Source: Rhodoflexus caldus
Lineage (GTDB): Bacteria; Bacteroidota; Bacteroidia; Cytophagales; Thermoflexibacteraceae
Direction of reading: 5' to 3'
Assembly: GCF_021206925.1 (NCBI RefSeq)
Contig: NZ_JAJPRF010000004.1
Coordinates: forward strand, 276,453-340,452
DNA: 64,000 bases
The notes beneath the pieces were generated by a model. That model had not been told where the DNA came from, did no database searches, and was given only the letters and a program-made list of their open reading frames with translations. This document shows positions 18,027 to 27,829 of the stretch, piece by piece. Numbering within the stretch: position 1 is the stretch's first letter; each line of letters begins with the position of its first letter. Made by a program: the position numbers and the translations under genes.

Positions 18027-18641
18027 ATGAAAAAAGTTCTTATAATTTTTTGCATCCTTGCTCTGCCGGCAGCCGCATTTGCACAGTTGGGCATCCATGG
18101 CGGCCTTAAATTAGGCGGCGGCGTTTCGCAAATCAATTTTGAAAAAACCAACACGCAAGGGGGCGGTGCATTTGTACCCGGCGATGCTCGCGTAAGTTTT
18201 CATGGCGGCGGCTTTTTGCAGGCCAAAGTATTAGGCATTTTACTGCGGCCTGAAATCTACTTCACCTCCATTGGCAGCCAAGCTATTTTTGAAAGCCAAA
18301 ATGTACAACAGGTACAAACACAAGTTAAAAACTACAACATCAACCGCGTAGATGTACCTATTTTGGTAGGTTTCAGTATGTTAAAAGTACTGCGCGTCAA
18401 TGGTGGCCCCGTCATTAGTGCAACAGCAGGCAATAACACAACCGTCAATCAAAAGTTGAACAGCGCAACGGTAGGTTTGCAATTGGGCGTAGGCTTAGAT
18501 TTTGGAAAGTTAGGAATTGATGCCCGCTACGAAGGCAGTTTCAGCAACATCAGCAACGACCTTACGCTTGGCGGCTTTACCTTCCCAGCCGACCAGCGCA
18601 TCCGTCAGTACATGGTCAGCCTGAGTTATCGCCTTTTCTAA
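18027..18641 (+). CDS. Outer-membrane beta-barrel (porin family) protein
   Basis: The 204-residue protein has a signal peptide ending at FAQ. Alternating hydrophobic strands then form a small eight-stranded barrel of the PorT/OMP_b-brl type (LGIHGGLKLGGGVSQINFE, LGVGLDFGKLGIDARYEGS) and end with the outer-membrane-type final strand YMVSLSYRLF, whose last residue is aromatic. The pore or adhesion role is unknown. A clear terminator lies about 90 bp downstream. Confidence 0.85.
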   Translation: MKKVLIIFCILALPAAAFAQLGIHGGLKLGGGVSQINFEKTNTQGGGAFVPGDARVSFHGGGFLQAKVLGILLRPEIYFTSIGSQAIFESQNVQQVQTQVKNYNINRVDVPILVGFSMLKVLRVNGGPVISATAGNNTTVNQKLNSATVGLQLGVGLDFGKLGIDARYEGSFSNISNDLTLGGFTFPADQRIRQYMVSLSYRLF

Positions 18642-18733
18642 AACCAAGTTGAATTACCCGCTGCCTATGTGATAATCTGCATGTTTTGAATTGCATTTTG
18701 CAAATGGCAAACAGGCAGGCGAATAATGCAGCA

Positions 18734-18770
18734 ATAGGGACAGAGAATGCGCTGTCCCTATATTTTTTTC
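18734..18770 (+). terminator. Rho-independent terminator after the beta-barrel gene
   Basis: A 10-bp perfect stem (ATAGGGACAG / CTGTCCCTAT) with an 8-nt loop is followed by ATTTTTTTC. It lies downstream of the plus-strand barrel gene and just beyond the 3' end of the convergent murF. Confidence 0.85.
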
Positions 18771-18817
18771 ATAGCATCATTGGTGCTCCCAAAGTTAGTA
18801 CAGAGGTTAAAACAGCC

Positions 18818-20116
18818 CTACAAAAGGTCTGTGATGGTTTCCAACCCCATACCGCGCGAACCTTTGAGCAAAATGTAGCTGTTTTGGATGGGATTGCCCT
18901 GCAACCACTCGGCAAGTGCGGCTTTGTGCTCAAAAAACAGGGCGGAATCGTCGGCTTGGCGAATGTCATAAAATGCCTTCCCGCAAAGCAATACGCATGC
19001 AAATCTGCTTTGCATGGCTTTTTCGGCTATTTCGCGGTGTTTGGCGGCACTGTAACTGCCTAATTCAAACATATCCCCCAAAATCACCACCTTGTTGGTT
19101 GCAGGCATCTGCGCAAAACTGTCTAAGGCTGCTTGCATGCTCGAGGGGTTGGCATTGTAAGCATCCATAATCAGCGTATTACTGCCCGTTTTTCGCACCT
19201 GCGAGCGATTGTTGGTAGGTACATAAGCGGCAATAGCCTGATGAATATCTGCTGCCGGAACATTGAAATAAGTTCCCACGGCAATCGCCGTCAGGATATT
19301 GTCAAAATTATACGCGCCGATGAGCTGTGTCTCGTGTGTATGGCCTTCGGTGTCTTTGTAGCAAATAAACGGTGTTGTTTCTAACAGCTCCGCACAGGCA
19401 AACGTATTGTGCAGGCCGTAGTAAATCGGTCGGGGGAATTTTTTACCCAACTCAGCCAGCAGCGGATTGCGGACATTGACAAAGGCTTGTCCTTTGCTTT
19501 GCGCCAAATAGTCAAACAATTCGCTTTTGGCACGGATGACTCCTTCAAAGCTGCCGAAACCTTCTAAATGCGCTTGTCCGATGTTGGTAATCAATCCGAA
19601 ATCTGGCTCGGCAATGCTGCAAAGCTCGGCTATATCGCCGATATGGTTGGCGCCCATTTCAATGACCGCCATTTCTGTTTCGGGGCGAATTTGCAACAGG
19701 GTCAGCGGCACACCAATGTGATTATTCAGGTTGCCCTGTGTGGCATGGGTGCGGTACTTCCGACGCAGCACCGCCGCCACTAATTCTTTGGTAGTTGTTT
19801 TACCATTGGTGCCCGTAATGGCAATAAACGGTATTTGCAACTGTCGGCGATGATGGCGCGCCAACGATTGCAGGCTTTCTAACACATTTTCCACCAACAA
19901 AAATCGGTCGGATGCAATCACCGAAGGGTTATCTACGACCGCATAGGCTGCACCTTGTTTCAGTGCTTGCGCTGCAAATTGGTTGCCGTCAAAATTAGCA
20001 CCTTTCAAAGCGAAAAACAGACAGCCGTCGGGCAGTTGGCGGCTGTCTGTACTGACTACCGGATGTTGGCAATAATGCGTATATAGTTGTTCGGTAGTGA
20101 TATGGGCTGTTTGCAT
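18818..20116 (-). CDS. murF: UDP-N-acetylmuramoyl-tripeptide--D-alanyl-D-alanine ligase
   Basis: The 432-residue protein has the Mur ligase three-domain layout: an N-terminal uridine-binding domain with DSRQLPDGCLFFALKG, the central ATPase with ITGTNGKTTTKEL near residue 100 and EMGANHIGDI, and a C-terminal domain with DAYNANPSSM and LILGDMFELG-type motifs. It adds D-Ala-D-Ala to the UDP-MurNAc-tripeptide in the cytoplasm. It lies 14 bp from the 2-oxoacid dehydrogenase gene on the same strand. Confidence 0.95.
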   Translation of the reverse strand: MQTAHITTEQLYTHYCQHPVVSTDSRQLPDGCLFFALKGANFDGNQFAAQALKQGAAYAVVDNPSVIASDRFLLVENVLESLQSLARHHRRQLQIPFIAITGTNGKTTTKELVAAVLRRKYRTHATQGNLNNHIGVPLTLLQIRPETEMAVIEMGANHIGDIAELCSIAEPDFGLITNIGQAHLEGFGSFEGVIRAKSELFDYLAQSKGQAFVNVRNPLLAELGKKFPRPIYYGLHNTFACAELLETTPFICYKDTEGHTHETQLIGAYNFDNILTAIAVGTYFNVPAADIHQAIAAYVPTNNRSQVRKTGSNTLIMDAYNANPSSMQAALDSFAQMPATNKVVILGDMFELGSYSAAKHREIAEKAMQSRFACVLLCGKAFYDIRQADDSALFFEHKAALAEWLQGNPIQNSYILLKGSRGMGLETITDLL

Positions 20117-20130
20117 CTATGGCAAATGGC

Positions 20131-22548
20131 TTAGTAAATTTCAGGATACCTTGTCGGACTTACCTCGTGCATTATGCTGTAAACCGCATCAAAAATATCT
20201 TCGGGATTGGGTTTGCTGAAATAGTCGCCATCGGAGCCGTAAGGCGGGCGGTGTGCTTTGGCAGCAATGCAAACAGGCTGTGCATCCAAGTACGGGAAAA
20301 TATCCTGATTGTCCATTACCTGTTGGAGCATGTATGCCGAAGCGCCTCCCGGCACGTCTTCATCGGCAAAAATGACGCGGTTGGTCTTGCGCACCGATTG
20401 CCCGATGATGCCGTAGCGGTCAAAAGGAAGCAGCGTTTGCACGTCCACAACCTCTACGTCTATACCGAATTTTGCTAAATCCTCGGCGGCTTCCATCACG
20501 ATGCGGCACATAGAGCCGTAGGTTACAATGGTGATGTCCGTTCCCTGACGAATCACTTCGGGCACGCCCAGCGGCACGGTAAATTCTCCTACGTTGTCGG
20601 GCAGGCGTTCTTTGAGGCGATAACCGTTGAGGCACTCAATTACCAATGCCGGTTCATCGGAGAGCAGCAGGGTGTTGTACATGCCCGCAGCTTGTGTCAT
20701 ATTGCGCGGCACAAGCACGTGCATACCACGCAAACTATTGATAATCATACCAATAGGAGAACCTGAGTGCCAAATACCCTCTAAACGATGGCCGCGTGTG
20801 CGTACAATCAGCGGTGCTTTTTGGCCGCCTGCCGTGCGGTAGTGCAAACAAGCCAAATCGTCGGAGAGTGTTTGGATAGCATAGAGCAGGTAGTCTAAGT
20901 ACTGAATTTCGGTAATCGGGCGCAGGCCGCGCATGGCAGCACCAATGCCCTGACCAACAATGGTGGCTTCGCGAATACCGGTATCGCCTACGCGCAGTTC
21001 GCCGTATTTGGCCTGCAAGCCGGCAAATGCCTGATTTACATCACCGATTTTGCCCACATCTTCGCCAATGGCGAAAACGCGCGGGTCGCGGGCAAGCATG
21101 GCATCAAAGCAGGCCTGTAATACTTCGCGGCCATCTACCACGGGAGAGTTTTCGGAGTACACAGGCTTAACTTCGCGAACTAACAGGGCTGACTCGTCCG
21201 ACTCACTCAATAAATGGGAATTGAAGCGGCGTTCGTTCTCTTTTTCAGCTTTTTTCACCCAATTTATCAATGCCTGACGGGCGGCGCTGTTCTGACCACG
21301 CAGCAGGCGCAACCCATGGCGGGCGGCTTTCATGGCATCCATGTGCTGTGGATTAATTGTGCGCTGATACTCGGAGCGCACCATGAGCAATTGCTCTTTC
21401 AGTGTGGCATCCGCACAAGTATCGGCGGCTTCTGCCAACAGACGCAGCACTTCCTGCTGGTCGCCTTTCATAGAATCTACAAAGGCAGCCCATGCATTGT
21501 TTTTTGCTTCCAATGCACGTTGTTTGGCACGGCGGTCTATCTCTTCCAGTTCCTCGGCAGTTGCATAGCCGTTGGCCATCATCCAAATTCCCATTTGCTT
21601 GATGCAGTCATATTCTGCTTCCCAAGCCAATCGCTCTTTGGATTTGTAGCGCTCGTGTGAACCCGAAGTAGAATGACCTTGCGGTTGGGTTAATTCCGTA
21701 ACGTGAATCAGGCAGGGCACATGCTCGCGACGGGCAATGGCGGCTGCTGTCAGATAGGTCTGACACAACTCATCGTATTGCCAGCCTTTTACTTGAAACA
21801 GTTCAAAACCCGGTTCATTTTCGGTGCGCTGCAAGCCAATCAGAATTTTATAAATATCACCCTTGGTAGTATGGTATTCCTGCGGAACGGAGATGCCGTA
21901 ACCATCGTCCCACACAGACATTACCATAGGCACTTGCAGTACACCTGCGGCATTTAAGGCTTCAAAAAACAAGCCTTCGGAGGTGGAAGCATTACCGATT
22001 GTACCGAAGGCAACCTCATTGCCTTGCACGGAAAAATCGGTCAGGTACGACAACTGCGGATTTTGGCGGTAGAGTTTGGAGGCAAATGCCAAACCGACCA
22101 AGCGCGGCATTTGTCCGGCCGTACAAGAAATATCGGCAGAGGAGTTGTATTGCTCCATCAAATTTTTCCACTTGCCGTTTTTGTCTAAACTGCGGGTTGC
22201 AAAATGGCCATTCATACAGCGCCCGCCGGTAGCCGGTTCTGCCTCTATGTCAGTATGCGCATAGAGCTGCGCGAAATATTGCTCCAATGTAAGCGCACCT
22301 AAGGCAAACATGAAGGTTTGGTCGCGATAGTAGCCGGAGCGGAAGTCGCCTTTGCGAAAGGCCTTGGCCATTGCAATTTGTGCAATTTCTTTTCCGTCGC
22401 CGAAAATGCCGAATTTGGCTTTTCCCATGAACACTTCTTTTCGCCCCATCAAACTTGCATGACGACTTTCGCAGGCAATGCGGTAGTCGTTCAGCACCTC
22501 TTCACGTGTCAGGGAAAAGTTAGCGGTTGAAACTTCGGTTTGTGCCAT
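20131..22548 (-). CDS. Fused alpha/beta E1 of a branched-chain or 2-oxoacid dehydrogenase
   Basis: The 805-residue protein combines an E1-alpha-like TPP domain (about 50-400, with GNASTSEGLFFEALNAAG) and an E1-beta transketolase-like half (about 465-805, with MLARDPRVFAIGEDVG and FADEDVPGGASAYM). Such fusions in Bacteroidota are annotated 2-oxoisovalerate or pyruvate dehydrogenase E1; they decarboxylate a 2-oxoacid and pass the acyl group to an E2 lipoyl protein. The choice of substrate cannot be read with certainty. No E2 or E3 gene is adjacent. Confidence 0.88.
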   Translation of the reverse strand: MAQTEVSTANFSLTREEVLNDYRIACESRHASLMGRKEVFMGKAKFGIFGDGKEIAQIAMAKAFRKGDFRSGYYRDQTFMFALGALTLEQYFAQLYAHTDIEAEPATGGRCMNGHFATRSLDKNGKWKNLMEQYNSSADISCTAGQMPRLVGLAFASKLYRQNPQLSYLTDFSVQGNEVAFGTIGNASTSEGLFFEALNAAGVLQVPMVMSVWDDGYGISVPQEYHTTKGDIYKILIGLQRTENEPGFELFQVKGWQYDELCQTYLTAAAIARREHVPCLIHVTELTQPQGHSTSGSHERYKSKERLAWEAEYDCIKQMGIWMMANGYATAEELEEIDRRAKQRALEAKNNAWAAFVDSMKGDQQEVLRLLAEAADTCADATLKEQLLMVRSEYQRTINPQHMDAMKAARHGLRLLRGQNSAARQALINWVKKAEKENERRFNSHLLSESDESALLVREVKPVYSENSPVVDGREVLQACFDAMLARDPRVFAIGEDVGKIGDVNQAFAGLQAKYGELRVGDTGIREATIVGQGIGAAMRGLRPITEIQYLDYLLYAIQTLSDDLACLHYRTAGGQKAPLIVRTRGHRLEGIWHSGSPIGMIINSLRGMHVLVPRNMTQAAGMYNTLLLSDEPALVIECLNGYRLKERLPDNVGEFTVPLGVPEVIRQGTDITIVTYGSMCRIVMEAAEDLAKFGIDVEVVDVQTLLPFDRYGIIGQSVRKTNRVIFADEDVPGGASAYMLQQVMDNQDIFPYLDAQPVCIAAKAHRPPYGSDGDYFSKPNPEDIFDAVYSIMHEVSPTRYPEIY

Positions 22549-22592
22549 TATGTGTGTGTTTTCGGTTTGATTTTCAAGGCAAAAATAAGCAT

Positions 22593-23528
22593 TTAAGCCG
22601 TAAGCTGCACTAATTTATCTACCAATACGCGGTTAATGCGCTCGTAGGATTCGTACGTCCAGCCTGCCACGTGAGGCGAAAAAATCACATTGGGCTGTTG
22701 CGTAAGCCATTCAAAATCAACTGCTTGCGCAGGAGTAAGTTTATCTAATTTTTCCTGCTCCAAAACATCCAGACATGCCCCCCGAAGTTTGCCGCTTTGC
22801 AGTGCTTCCCGCAACGATGCCAAAGGCACGATTTCACCGCGGGCAGTATTGACAAACCATATCGGATGAGCAAACCGATTAAAAAAATCCGTGTTTATCC
22901 AGCCGCGCGTTGCAGCAGTCAGCGGAACGTGCAAACTCAACACCTCTGCCTCTGCCCATAGTTGCTCGAGCGATGCTTCGGTTGCATAGGTATCAGAAAA
23001 TCCGCTTTTGTATTTGTCATAGGCCAGTACACGACAGCCAAAACCGCTGAGCCGTTTGGCAAACGATTGCCCCATGTGTCCATAACCGATGATGCCAACG
23101 GTTTTGCCCATCAATTCGTAGCCGCGATTGGCCTCGCGCTGCCATATTTTTTGGCGCACCTGTGCATCGGCTTGCAGCAACTTATTCATCAGCGCCAGCA
23201 ACATCCCCATTGCATGTTCGCCTACGGCATCCCGATTGCCTTCCGGTGCGTTAATCAGGGCTATGTTACAGGCTTGAAGTGCGGCCATATCTACTTGGTC
23301 GGTGCCTGCACCGGCACGCGCAAGCACTTCCAACTGTGTGGCCTTGCCAAGCAGTTCGGCATCTATGGGCGTTTTGGAGCGAACAATCATTACTTGGTAG
23401 TGGCCGACTATATCTAATATTTCCGCACGCGTAATTTGCGGCAAATAATCGGGGGCGAATCCTGCCTTTTCCAGCATCGGAAGCAGCGATTCGTGCATGG
23501 TGTCTATTATCAAAACTCGTTTTTGCAT
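22593..23528 (-). CDS. D-2-hydroxyacid dehydrogenase (phosphoglycerate dehydrogenase-like)
   Basis: The 311-residue protein has the two-domain D-hydroxyacid dehydrogenase build: the NAD motif GIIGYGHMGQSFAKRL near residue 145, catalytic Arg in VNTARGEIV, and the Glu/His pair around LDVLEQE and FSPHVAGWTYES. Family members reduce or oxidise 2-hydroxyacids; the closest functional guess is phosphoglycerate dehydrogenase of serine synthesis, but it lacks the C-terminal ACT domain. I chose the ATG at 23528 because the upstream extension has no family similarity. Confidence 0.85.
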   Translation of the reverse strand: MQKRVLIIDTMHESLLPMLEKAGFAPDYLPQITRAEILDIVGHYQVMIVRSKTPIDAELLGKATQLEVLARAGAGTDQVDMAALQACNIALINAPEGNRDAVGEHAMGMLLALMNKLLQADAQVRQKIWQREANRGYELMGKTVGIIGYGHMGQSFAKRLSGFGCRVLAYDKYKSGFSDTYATEASLEQLWAEAEVLSLHVPLTAATRGWINTDFFNRFAHPIWFVNTARGEIVPLASLREALQSGKLRGACLDVLEQEKLDKLTPAQAVDFEWLTQQPNVIFSPHVAGWTYESYERINRVLVDKLVQLTA

Positions 23529-23601
23529 AGGGGCATTGTTAAAAAGCAGAAGAGCCATCCCTGTGAGGAATGACTCTTCCGACGATGAATGTCTTTGAAT
23601 A

Positions 23602-24867
23602 TTAGTGGTTGCCACCGGCGCGAATCATAGCACAACGGAAGCCAATGGTAGCTGTTGAAGAGTCTTCGGCAAAGTAGCGACGTGTACCTACGGCCAGCCA
23701 GTAAGCAACATCTTTCCATGAACCACCTTTGTACACACGCACTTTGTTGTCAATCAAACTGGTATTATTTCTGTCATACAAACGGGCAGGGTCTAAATAT
23801 TCCGCGTCTTTTTGGCGATTGCCTCCGCCTGCCAGTTTCAGACCTTTGCCATCGGTACGAACAGGGTTAAGGTCGTTCATGTCTTCGTATGAAAGCGGGC
23901 GATACACGTCTTCCACCCATTCGTTTACGTTGCCTGCCATGTTGTACAAACCGTAATCATTAGGTGGATAAGCATAAATCCACTCGGTAATCATCGCACC
24001 GTCGTTAAGTTTGCCCGCAATACCGGCATAGTCGCCGCGTCCGCGTTTGAAGTTGGCAAGAAACTCACCCATTTGTCTGCCGTAAGGGTTGCGCAATGAG
24101 TGGCCGTCCCACGGATACAAACGTCCATAGTCCTGCATCTCGTCCAGATATTGCGTACCTACCAGACCTTTGGCGGCAAATTCCCATTCGGCTTCGGTAG
24201 GCAGGCGATAGCCCGGCAGTACAATACCACTTTCCAACGGGATGCGCTCTCCGGCTTTGGCTTGTGCTTTTTCTTCTTTGTTACCGTTTTTCAGGGCAAG
24301 GCCATTATTTACGGCTTGTGTACGCCATACGCAGTAGTTTACGGCCTGCCGCCATGAAACACCTACGACAGGGAAAAAGCGGAAACCGGGGTAACGCAGA
24401 TAATGGTCAATGTAAGGGTCGTTAAAGGCAAGTTCAGCAGCCCACACGGTTGTATCGGGCAAGGCATCCTGATAGTATTGCTCACCGGAGTCGCGCACGT
24501 AGTGCAGGTATTCCAGCCAGTGAACATTGGCTACTTCGGTTTCGTCCATGTAGAAAGAGTTCACCGTAACAGTGCGCTCAATGTTATCCCGTGCACCCAG
24601 TACATCTTCTTCCTGTGAGCCCAGGATATGGCGACCGCCTTCAATATACACTAAGTTCGGCCCGTCGGGCTGACCTTTGAATTTGCGCAAGGCAAACTCA
24701 TTGTTTTTGTTCTTACCGCTTCCGGAGCCATATTTCAAGCCCGTTGCAGTAGATTCTTTTCCGGGGTCTATACTGGTCGGTTTCTTGTTTTTGTTACAAG
24801 CGACAATAGTAAGCGCCAACAGAGCGACCAGACCGAAATTTGCTATCGTTTGAAAGCCTTTGTTCAT
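23602..24867 (-). CDS. gldJ: Gliding motility lipoprotein GldJ
   Basis: The 421-residue protein has a lipoprotein signal peptide ending at LTIVAC and a formylglycine-generating-enzyme-like (SUMF1) domain (about 70-415). The stretches YIEGGRHILGS, LRYPGFRFFPVVGVSW and MAGNVNEWVEDVYRP are typical of GldJ/GldK, and the DALPDTTVW-YLRYP region fits GldJ best. GldJ is an outer-membrane-associated lipoprotein needed for gliding and for type IX secretion. The ATG at 24867 is chosen because a TACCTTTG box lies about 40 bp upstream, within the longer frame. Confidence 0.88.
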   Translation of the reverse strand: MNKGFQTIANFGLVALLALTIVACNKNKKPTSIDPGKESTATGLKYGSGSGKNKNNEFALRKFKGQPDGPNLVYIEGGRHILGSQEEDVLGARDNIERTVTVNSFYMDETEVANVHWLEYLHYVRDSGEQYYQDALPDTTVWAAELAFNDPYIDHYLRYPGFRFFPVVGVSWRQAVNYCVWRTQAVNNGLALKNGNKEEKAQAKAGERIPLESGIVLPGYRLPTEAEWEFAAKGLVGTQYLDEMQDYGRLYPWDGHSLRNPYGRQMGEFLANFKRGRGDYAGIAGKLNDGAMITEWIYAYPPNDYGLYNMAGNVNEWVEDVYRPLSYEDMNDLNPVRTDGKGLKLAGGGNRQKDAEYLDPARLYDRNNTSLIDNKVRVYKGGSWKDVAYWLAVGTRRYFAEDSSTATIGFRCAMIRAGGNH

Positions 24868-24908
24868 AACGGTTTGCTTTATAAATTCAGCGAATGAAGT
24901 TCTCACCT

Positions 24909-24916
24909 TCAAAGGT
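24909..24916 (-). promoter_or_regulatory. Candidate -7 promoter box for gldJ
   Basis: On the minus strand this reads TACCTTTG, an exact TAnnTTTG match, 41 bp before the gldJ ATG. No convincing -33 element at standard spacing was seen. Confidence 0.45.
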
Positions 24917-24992
24917 ATTTCTTTCACAAGTTTTTTGCCATTCTCCTGCAAAGAACGAAAAAAAAGAATCAATCGTATGCTATTTCCGCTTT

Positions 24993-25934
24993 TTACTTGG
25001 AGTCAAGGTTCGTTTCTCTGATGAAGTACAGTGGTCGGCGTTTGGTGTCCGTATTGATGCGACTGATGTATTCGCCTAAAATACCGATACCGATGAGCTG
25101 CACGCCACCCAGAAAAAGAATGGCAACAATAATGGATGTCCAACCCCTCTCCACGGGCAGATTGGTAAAATAGCGTATGTAAAACGAGATACATACGAAA
25201 AGGAAAGCCACCAAAGAAACCACGAAACCCATTACGGTAACAGCTTTAATCGGGAAGTTGGAAAATGCCGTGATGCCGTCTAAGGCAAAGCGCAGCATTT
25301 TGCGGTAGGTGTAGCCTGTTTTGCCGGCGTGACGTTCAGCACGGTCGTATTCCACATAGGTTTGTCTGTAGCCAATCCATGAGATTTGACCGCGCAGAAA
25401 CTTGTTGGTTTCGGGCATTTGGCGCAGTGCTTCCACTACCTTTTTGTCCATGATGCGAAAATCGCCCGTATCTACCGGAATGCTGATGGTTGTAATAGCT
25501 GCCAAGATGCGGTAAAAAACCCGTGCGGTGAGCAGTTTCATAAAACTTTCGCCTTTGCGCCGCCGCCGTTTGGCATAAACTACCTCATAGCCTTCTTTCA
25601 TTTTTGCGTACATCTCACCGATGAGTTCGGGCGGGTCTTGCAGGTCGGCATCAATAATGACCACTGCCTCGCCGCGGGCAGCATCTATACCCGCACTAAC
25701 GGCTATCTGATGGCCGAAATTGCGGCTCAGGTCAATGTATTTTACTTCGGGGTGCGCCGCTGCCAATTGCCGCACCAAATCCAGCGTATTATCGCGGCTG
25801 CCGTCGTTAATGAAAATGAACTCATGCGTGAGTTGCAAGCCTCGCACTACGGCAGACAAACGCTCATAGAGCGGCTGAACATTCAGCGACTCGTTGTAAA
25901 CGGGAATGATGACGGATAGGGCAGGTTTACTCAT
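24993..25934 (-). CDS. GT2 glycosyltransferase, polyprenyl-phosphate type
   Basis: The 313-residue protein has a GT-A fold with the nucleotide-binding INDGSRDNT motif near residue 42 and the metal-binding DADLQDPPE motif near residue 95. Two C-terminal membrane helices (about 230-255 and 265-290) follow. It resembles GtrB/ArnC/DPM1-type enzymes that transfer a sugar to undecaprenyl phosphate at the inner membrane. The sugar is not determinable. It starts 3 bp upstream of the agmatine deiminase stop, on the same strand, so the two genes are probably one transcript. Confidence 0.87.
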   Translation of the reverse strand: MSKPALSVIIPVYNESLNVQPLYERLSAVVRGLQLTHEFIFINDGSRDNTLDLVRQLAAAHPEVKYIDLSRNFGHQIAVSAGIDAARGEAVVIIDADLQDPPELIGEMYAKMKEGYEVVYAKRRRRKGESFMKLLTARVFYRILAAITTISIPVDTGDFRIMDKKVVEALRQMPETNKFLRGQISWIGYRQTYVEYDRAERHAGKTGYTYRKMLRFALDGITAFSNFPIKAVTVMGFVVSLVAFLFVCISFYIRYFTNLPVERGWTSIIVAILFLGGVQLIGIGILGEYISRINTDTKRRPLYFIRETNLDSK

Positions 25935-25937
25935 AGC

Positions 25938-26993
25938 TTACTCCGGTTCTTGTTGGCTGAGACAGTGGAAGGTGCCAAGCCCCCAGACAATATCGGTGCA
26001 ATCCAAGCCGATGACGCGGCGGTCGGGGAAGCACTTTTGCAGGATTTCCAACGCCTGTTCGTCTTTGTCGCAGCGGAAAGTCGGCACAGCCACCACCGAA
26101 TTGGCGATATAGAAGTTGGCATAAGATGCGGGTAATCGCATATCTTCATAAATCACCGCATCGGGCATGGGCAGCTCTATGATGTCCAATGGTTTGCCGT
26201 TGAGCAGACGCATGGTTTGCAGCGCTTTGAGGTTTTCCTGCAAAGGCTCGTAGTTTTCATCGTTTTTATTGTGTTCCACCACCGTAACTACGGTATGCGG
26301 ATTGACAAAGCGCGTGATGTCATCCACGTGCCCGTCGGTATCGTCGCCTACGATGCCGTCGCCTAACCAAAGGACTTGCTCTATGCCGTAATAATCGGCC
26401 AGATACTGTTCAATCTGCGCCTGCGAAAGGTGCGGATTGCGGTTGGGGTTCAGCAGGCAGGAAGTAGTGGTCAGCACCGTTCCTTCGCCGTTGAAGTCCA
26501 CCGCGCCGCCTTCCATCACAATGCCCGGGCGGAACATCGGCACTTGCAGGTAGCGGGCAATATGTACGGGAATTTCATTATCCAAATCGTGCGGCGGGTA
26601 TTTTTCGCCCCATGCGTTGTAGTTCCATTTCACTACTGCCTTGCGCTCGGCTGCATTTGGGTTGATGACGAATGCAGGGCCATGGTCTCTGCACCACGCA
26701 TCGTTGGTCGGGAACAGGTGGAAATGGATTGCCGAGAGGTCTGCACCTACTGCCTGCAAATGTTGCAGGGCAAATTGCTGCATCGCCTCATCGGCTACGT
26801 TGATATGTACCTGTTCGCCCGTGGCAACTGCCTTGATAAATTCGGCATAAACAGGGAAAATGGTATGAATTTTTCCGGGCCAAGATGCCTCTTTGTGCGG
26901 CCAACTCAACCAAGTGGCGCGGTGCTTTGCCCACTCTGCGGGAAAACTGTATCCCAACGACTTGGGCGTCGCGCCCGTTATTTCTTGAAACAT
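25938..26993 (-). CDS. Agmatine deiminase / peptidyl-arginine deiminase family protein
   Basis: The 351-residue protein has the pentein motifs: WPHKEASW near residue 35, a NDAWCRDHGPAFV motif, the EGGAVDFNGEGTVLTT strand, the GDDTDGHVDDITRF active-site loop, and the C-terminal catalytic Cys in GLGTFHCLSQQ. It probably converts agmatine to N-carbamoylputrescine in polyamine synthesis. The C-terminal motif usually reads GGGNIHC; here it is GLGTFHC, a mild variation. Confidence 0.88.
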   Translation of the reverse strand: MFQEITGATPKSLGYSFPAEWAKHRATWLSWPHKEASWPGKIHTIFPVYAEFIKAVATGEQVHINVADEAMQQFALQHLQAVGADLSAIHFHLFPTNDAWCRDHGPAFVINPNAAERKAVVKWNYNAWGEKYPPHDLDNEIPVHIARYLQVPMFRPGIVMEGGAVDFNGEGTVLTTTSCLLNPNRNPHLSQAQIEQYLADYYGIEQVLWLGDGIVGDDTDGHVDDITRFVNPHTVVTVVEHNKNDENYEPLQENLKALQTMRLLNGKPLDIIELPMPDAVIYEDMRLPASYANFYIANSVVAVPTFRCDKDEQALEILQKCFPDRRVIGLDCTDIVWGLGTFHCLSQQEPE

Positions 26994-27023
26994 GGATGAT
27001 TAGTGATTGTGATTCACGTAAAT

Positions 27024-27056
27024 AAACCTGACGGGTTTTGGAAACCCGTCAGGTTT
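27024..27056 (-). terminator. 15-bp stem-loop downstream of the FKBP gene
   Basis: Arms AAACCTGACGGGTTT and AAACCCGTCAGGTTT enclose a 3-nt loop. The element lies 18 bp past the FKBP stop on the minus strand, where the stem is followed by an A/T-rich run (TATTTACG), so it likely ends that transcript. Its core is shared with the palindrome at 16249. Confidence 0.75.
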
Positions 27057-27073
27057 GAGTCTTGTATTTCAAT

Positions 27074-27757
27074 TTACTCAACCCCCAACAATTCAACCTC
27101 AAAAAACAGCGTAGCATTGGGCGGAATAACGCCGCCTGCACCGCGGCTGCCATAGCCCAAGTTAGCAGGAATCAGCAGTACCGCTTTTGTGCCAACTTTC
27201 AGCTTGGCAATGCCTTCGTCCCAGCCTTTAATGACTTGTCCTTGCCCTAAGGTGAAAGAGAACGGCTGTCCTCTGTCCACCGAACTGTCAAACTTGGTGC
27301 CGTCTTCCAAGTAGCCTGTGTAGTGTACAATTACGTTTTTACCGTTGGGCGGCAGTTCGCCGTTGCCTTCCTGTATAATTTTAATGCCTAAACCGCTCGG
27401 CTGCATCGTAAAGCCCAAGCGACGCTCTACCAGCGACCAGTTTTGCAACGCTTCCTGAATAAACAGGATTTCCACCGCGCTGATTTTCAGGTTTTTATCG
27501 TTGGCTATACCGAGTAAATAAGCGGTGTCATTGGCCTTTCCGACGTTCACTTTGCGGGCAGTTTTGCCGTTGAGCAGGTAGAAAAAGTTTTGCTTTTCCT
27601 TAAACTGTGCACAAAGTCCGCTGAATGTAGCGGATGTATGGCAATAGTCGGCAGGGGTGGTTTGTTTAGGCAGGCAGTTGTTGCAATTGTTGTTCTGTGC
27701 CTTTGCGGCAAATAAAGGAAGCGCGCAGGCAGCAAGAAACAGCACGATTTTTTTCAT
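27074..27757 (-). CDS. Secreted FKBP-type peptidyl-prolyl isomerase
   Basis: The 227-residue protein has a signal peptide ([14 protein letters not shown]) and a C-terminal FKBP domain (about 125-227) with [34 protein letters not shown] and [14 protein letters not shown]. FKBPs speed cis-trans proline isomerisation and help fold envelope proteins in the periplasm. The N-terminal half (about 22-120) has a helical FKBP_N-like pattern. The start at 27757 is preferred over an upstream one at 27775 because it directly precedes the signal peptide. Confidence 0.9.
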   Translation of the reverse strand: MKKIVLFLAACALPLFAAKAQNNNCNNCLPKQTTPADYCHTSATFSGLCAQFKEKQNFFYLLNGKTARKVNVGKANDTAYLLGIANDKNLKISAVEILFIQEALQNWSLVERRLGFTMQPSGLGIKIIQEGNGELPPNGKNVIVHYTGYLEDGTKFDSSVDRGQPFSFTLGQGQVIKGWDEGIAKLKVGTKAVLLIPANLGYGSRGAGGVIPPNATLFFEVELLGVE

Positions 27758-27829
27758 GTCCGTATTTTTCGGCAAAGTTATGCAAAACTTTTGCCGTACT
27801 ATGGGTAGGGTGAAAATTTCGGAAGTACA

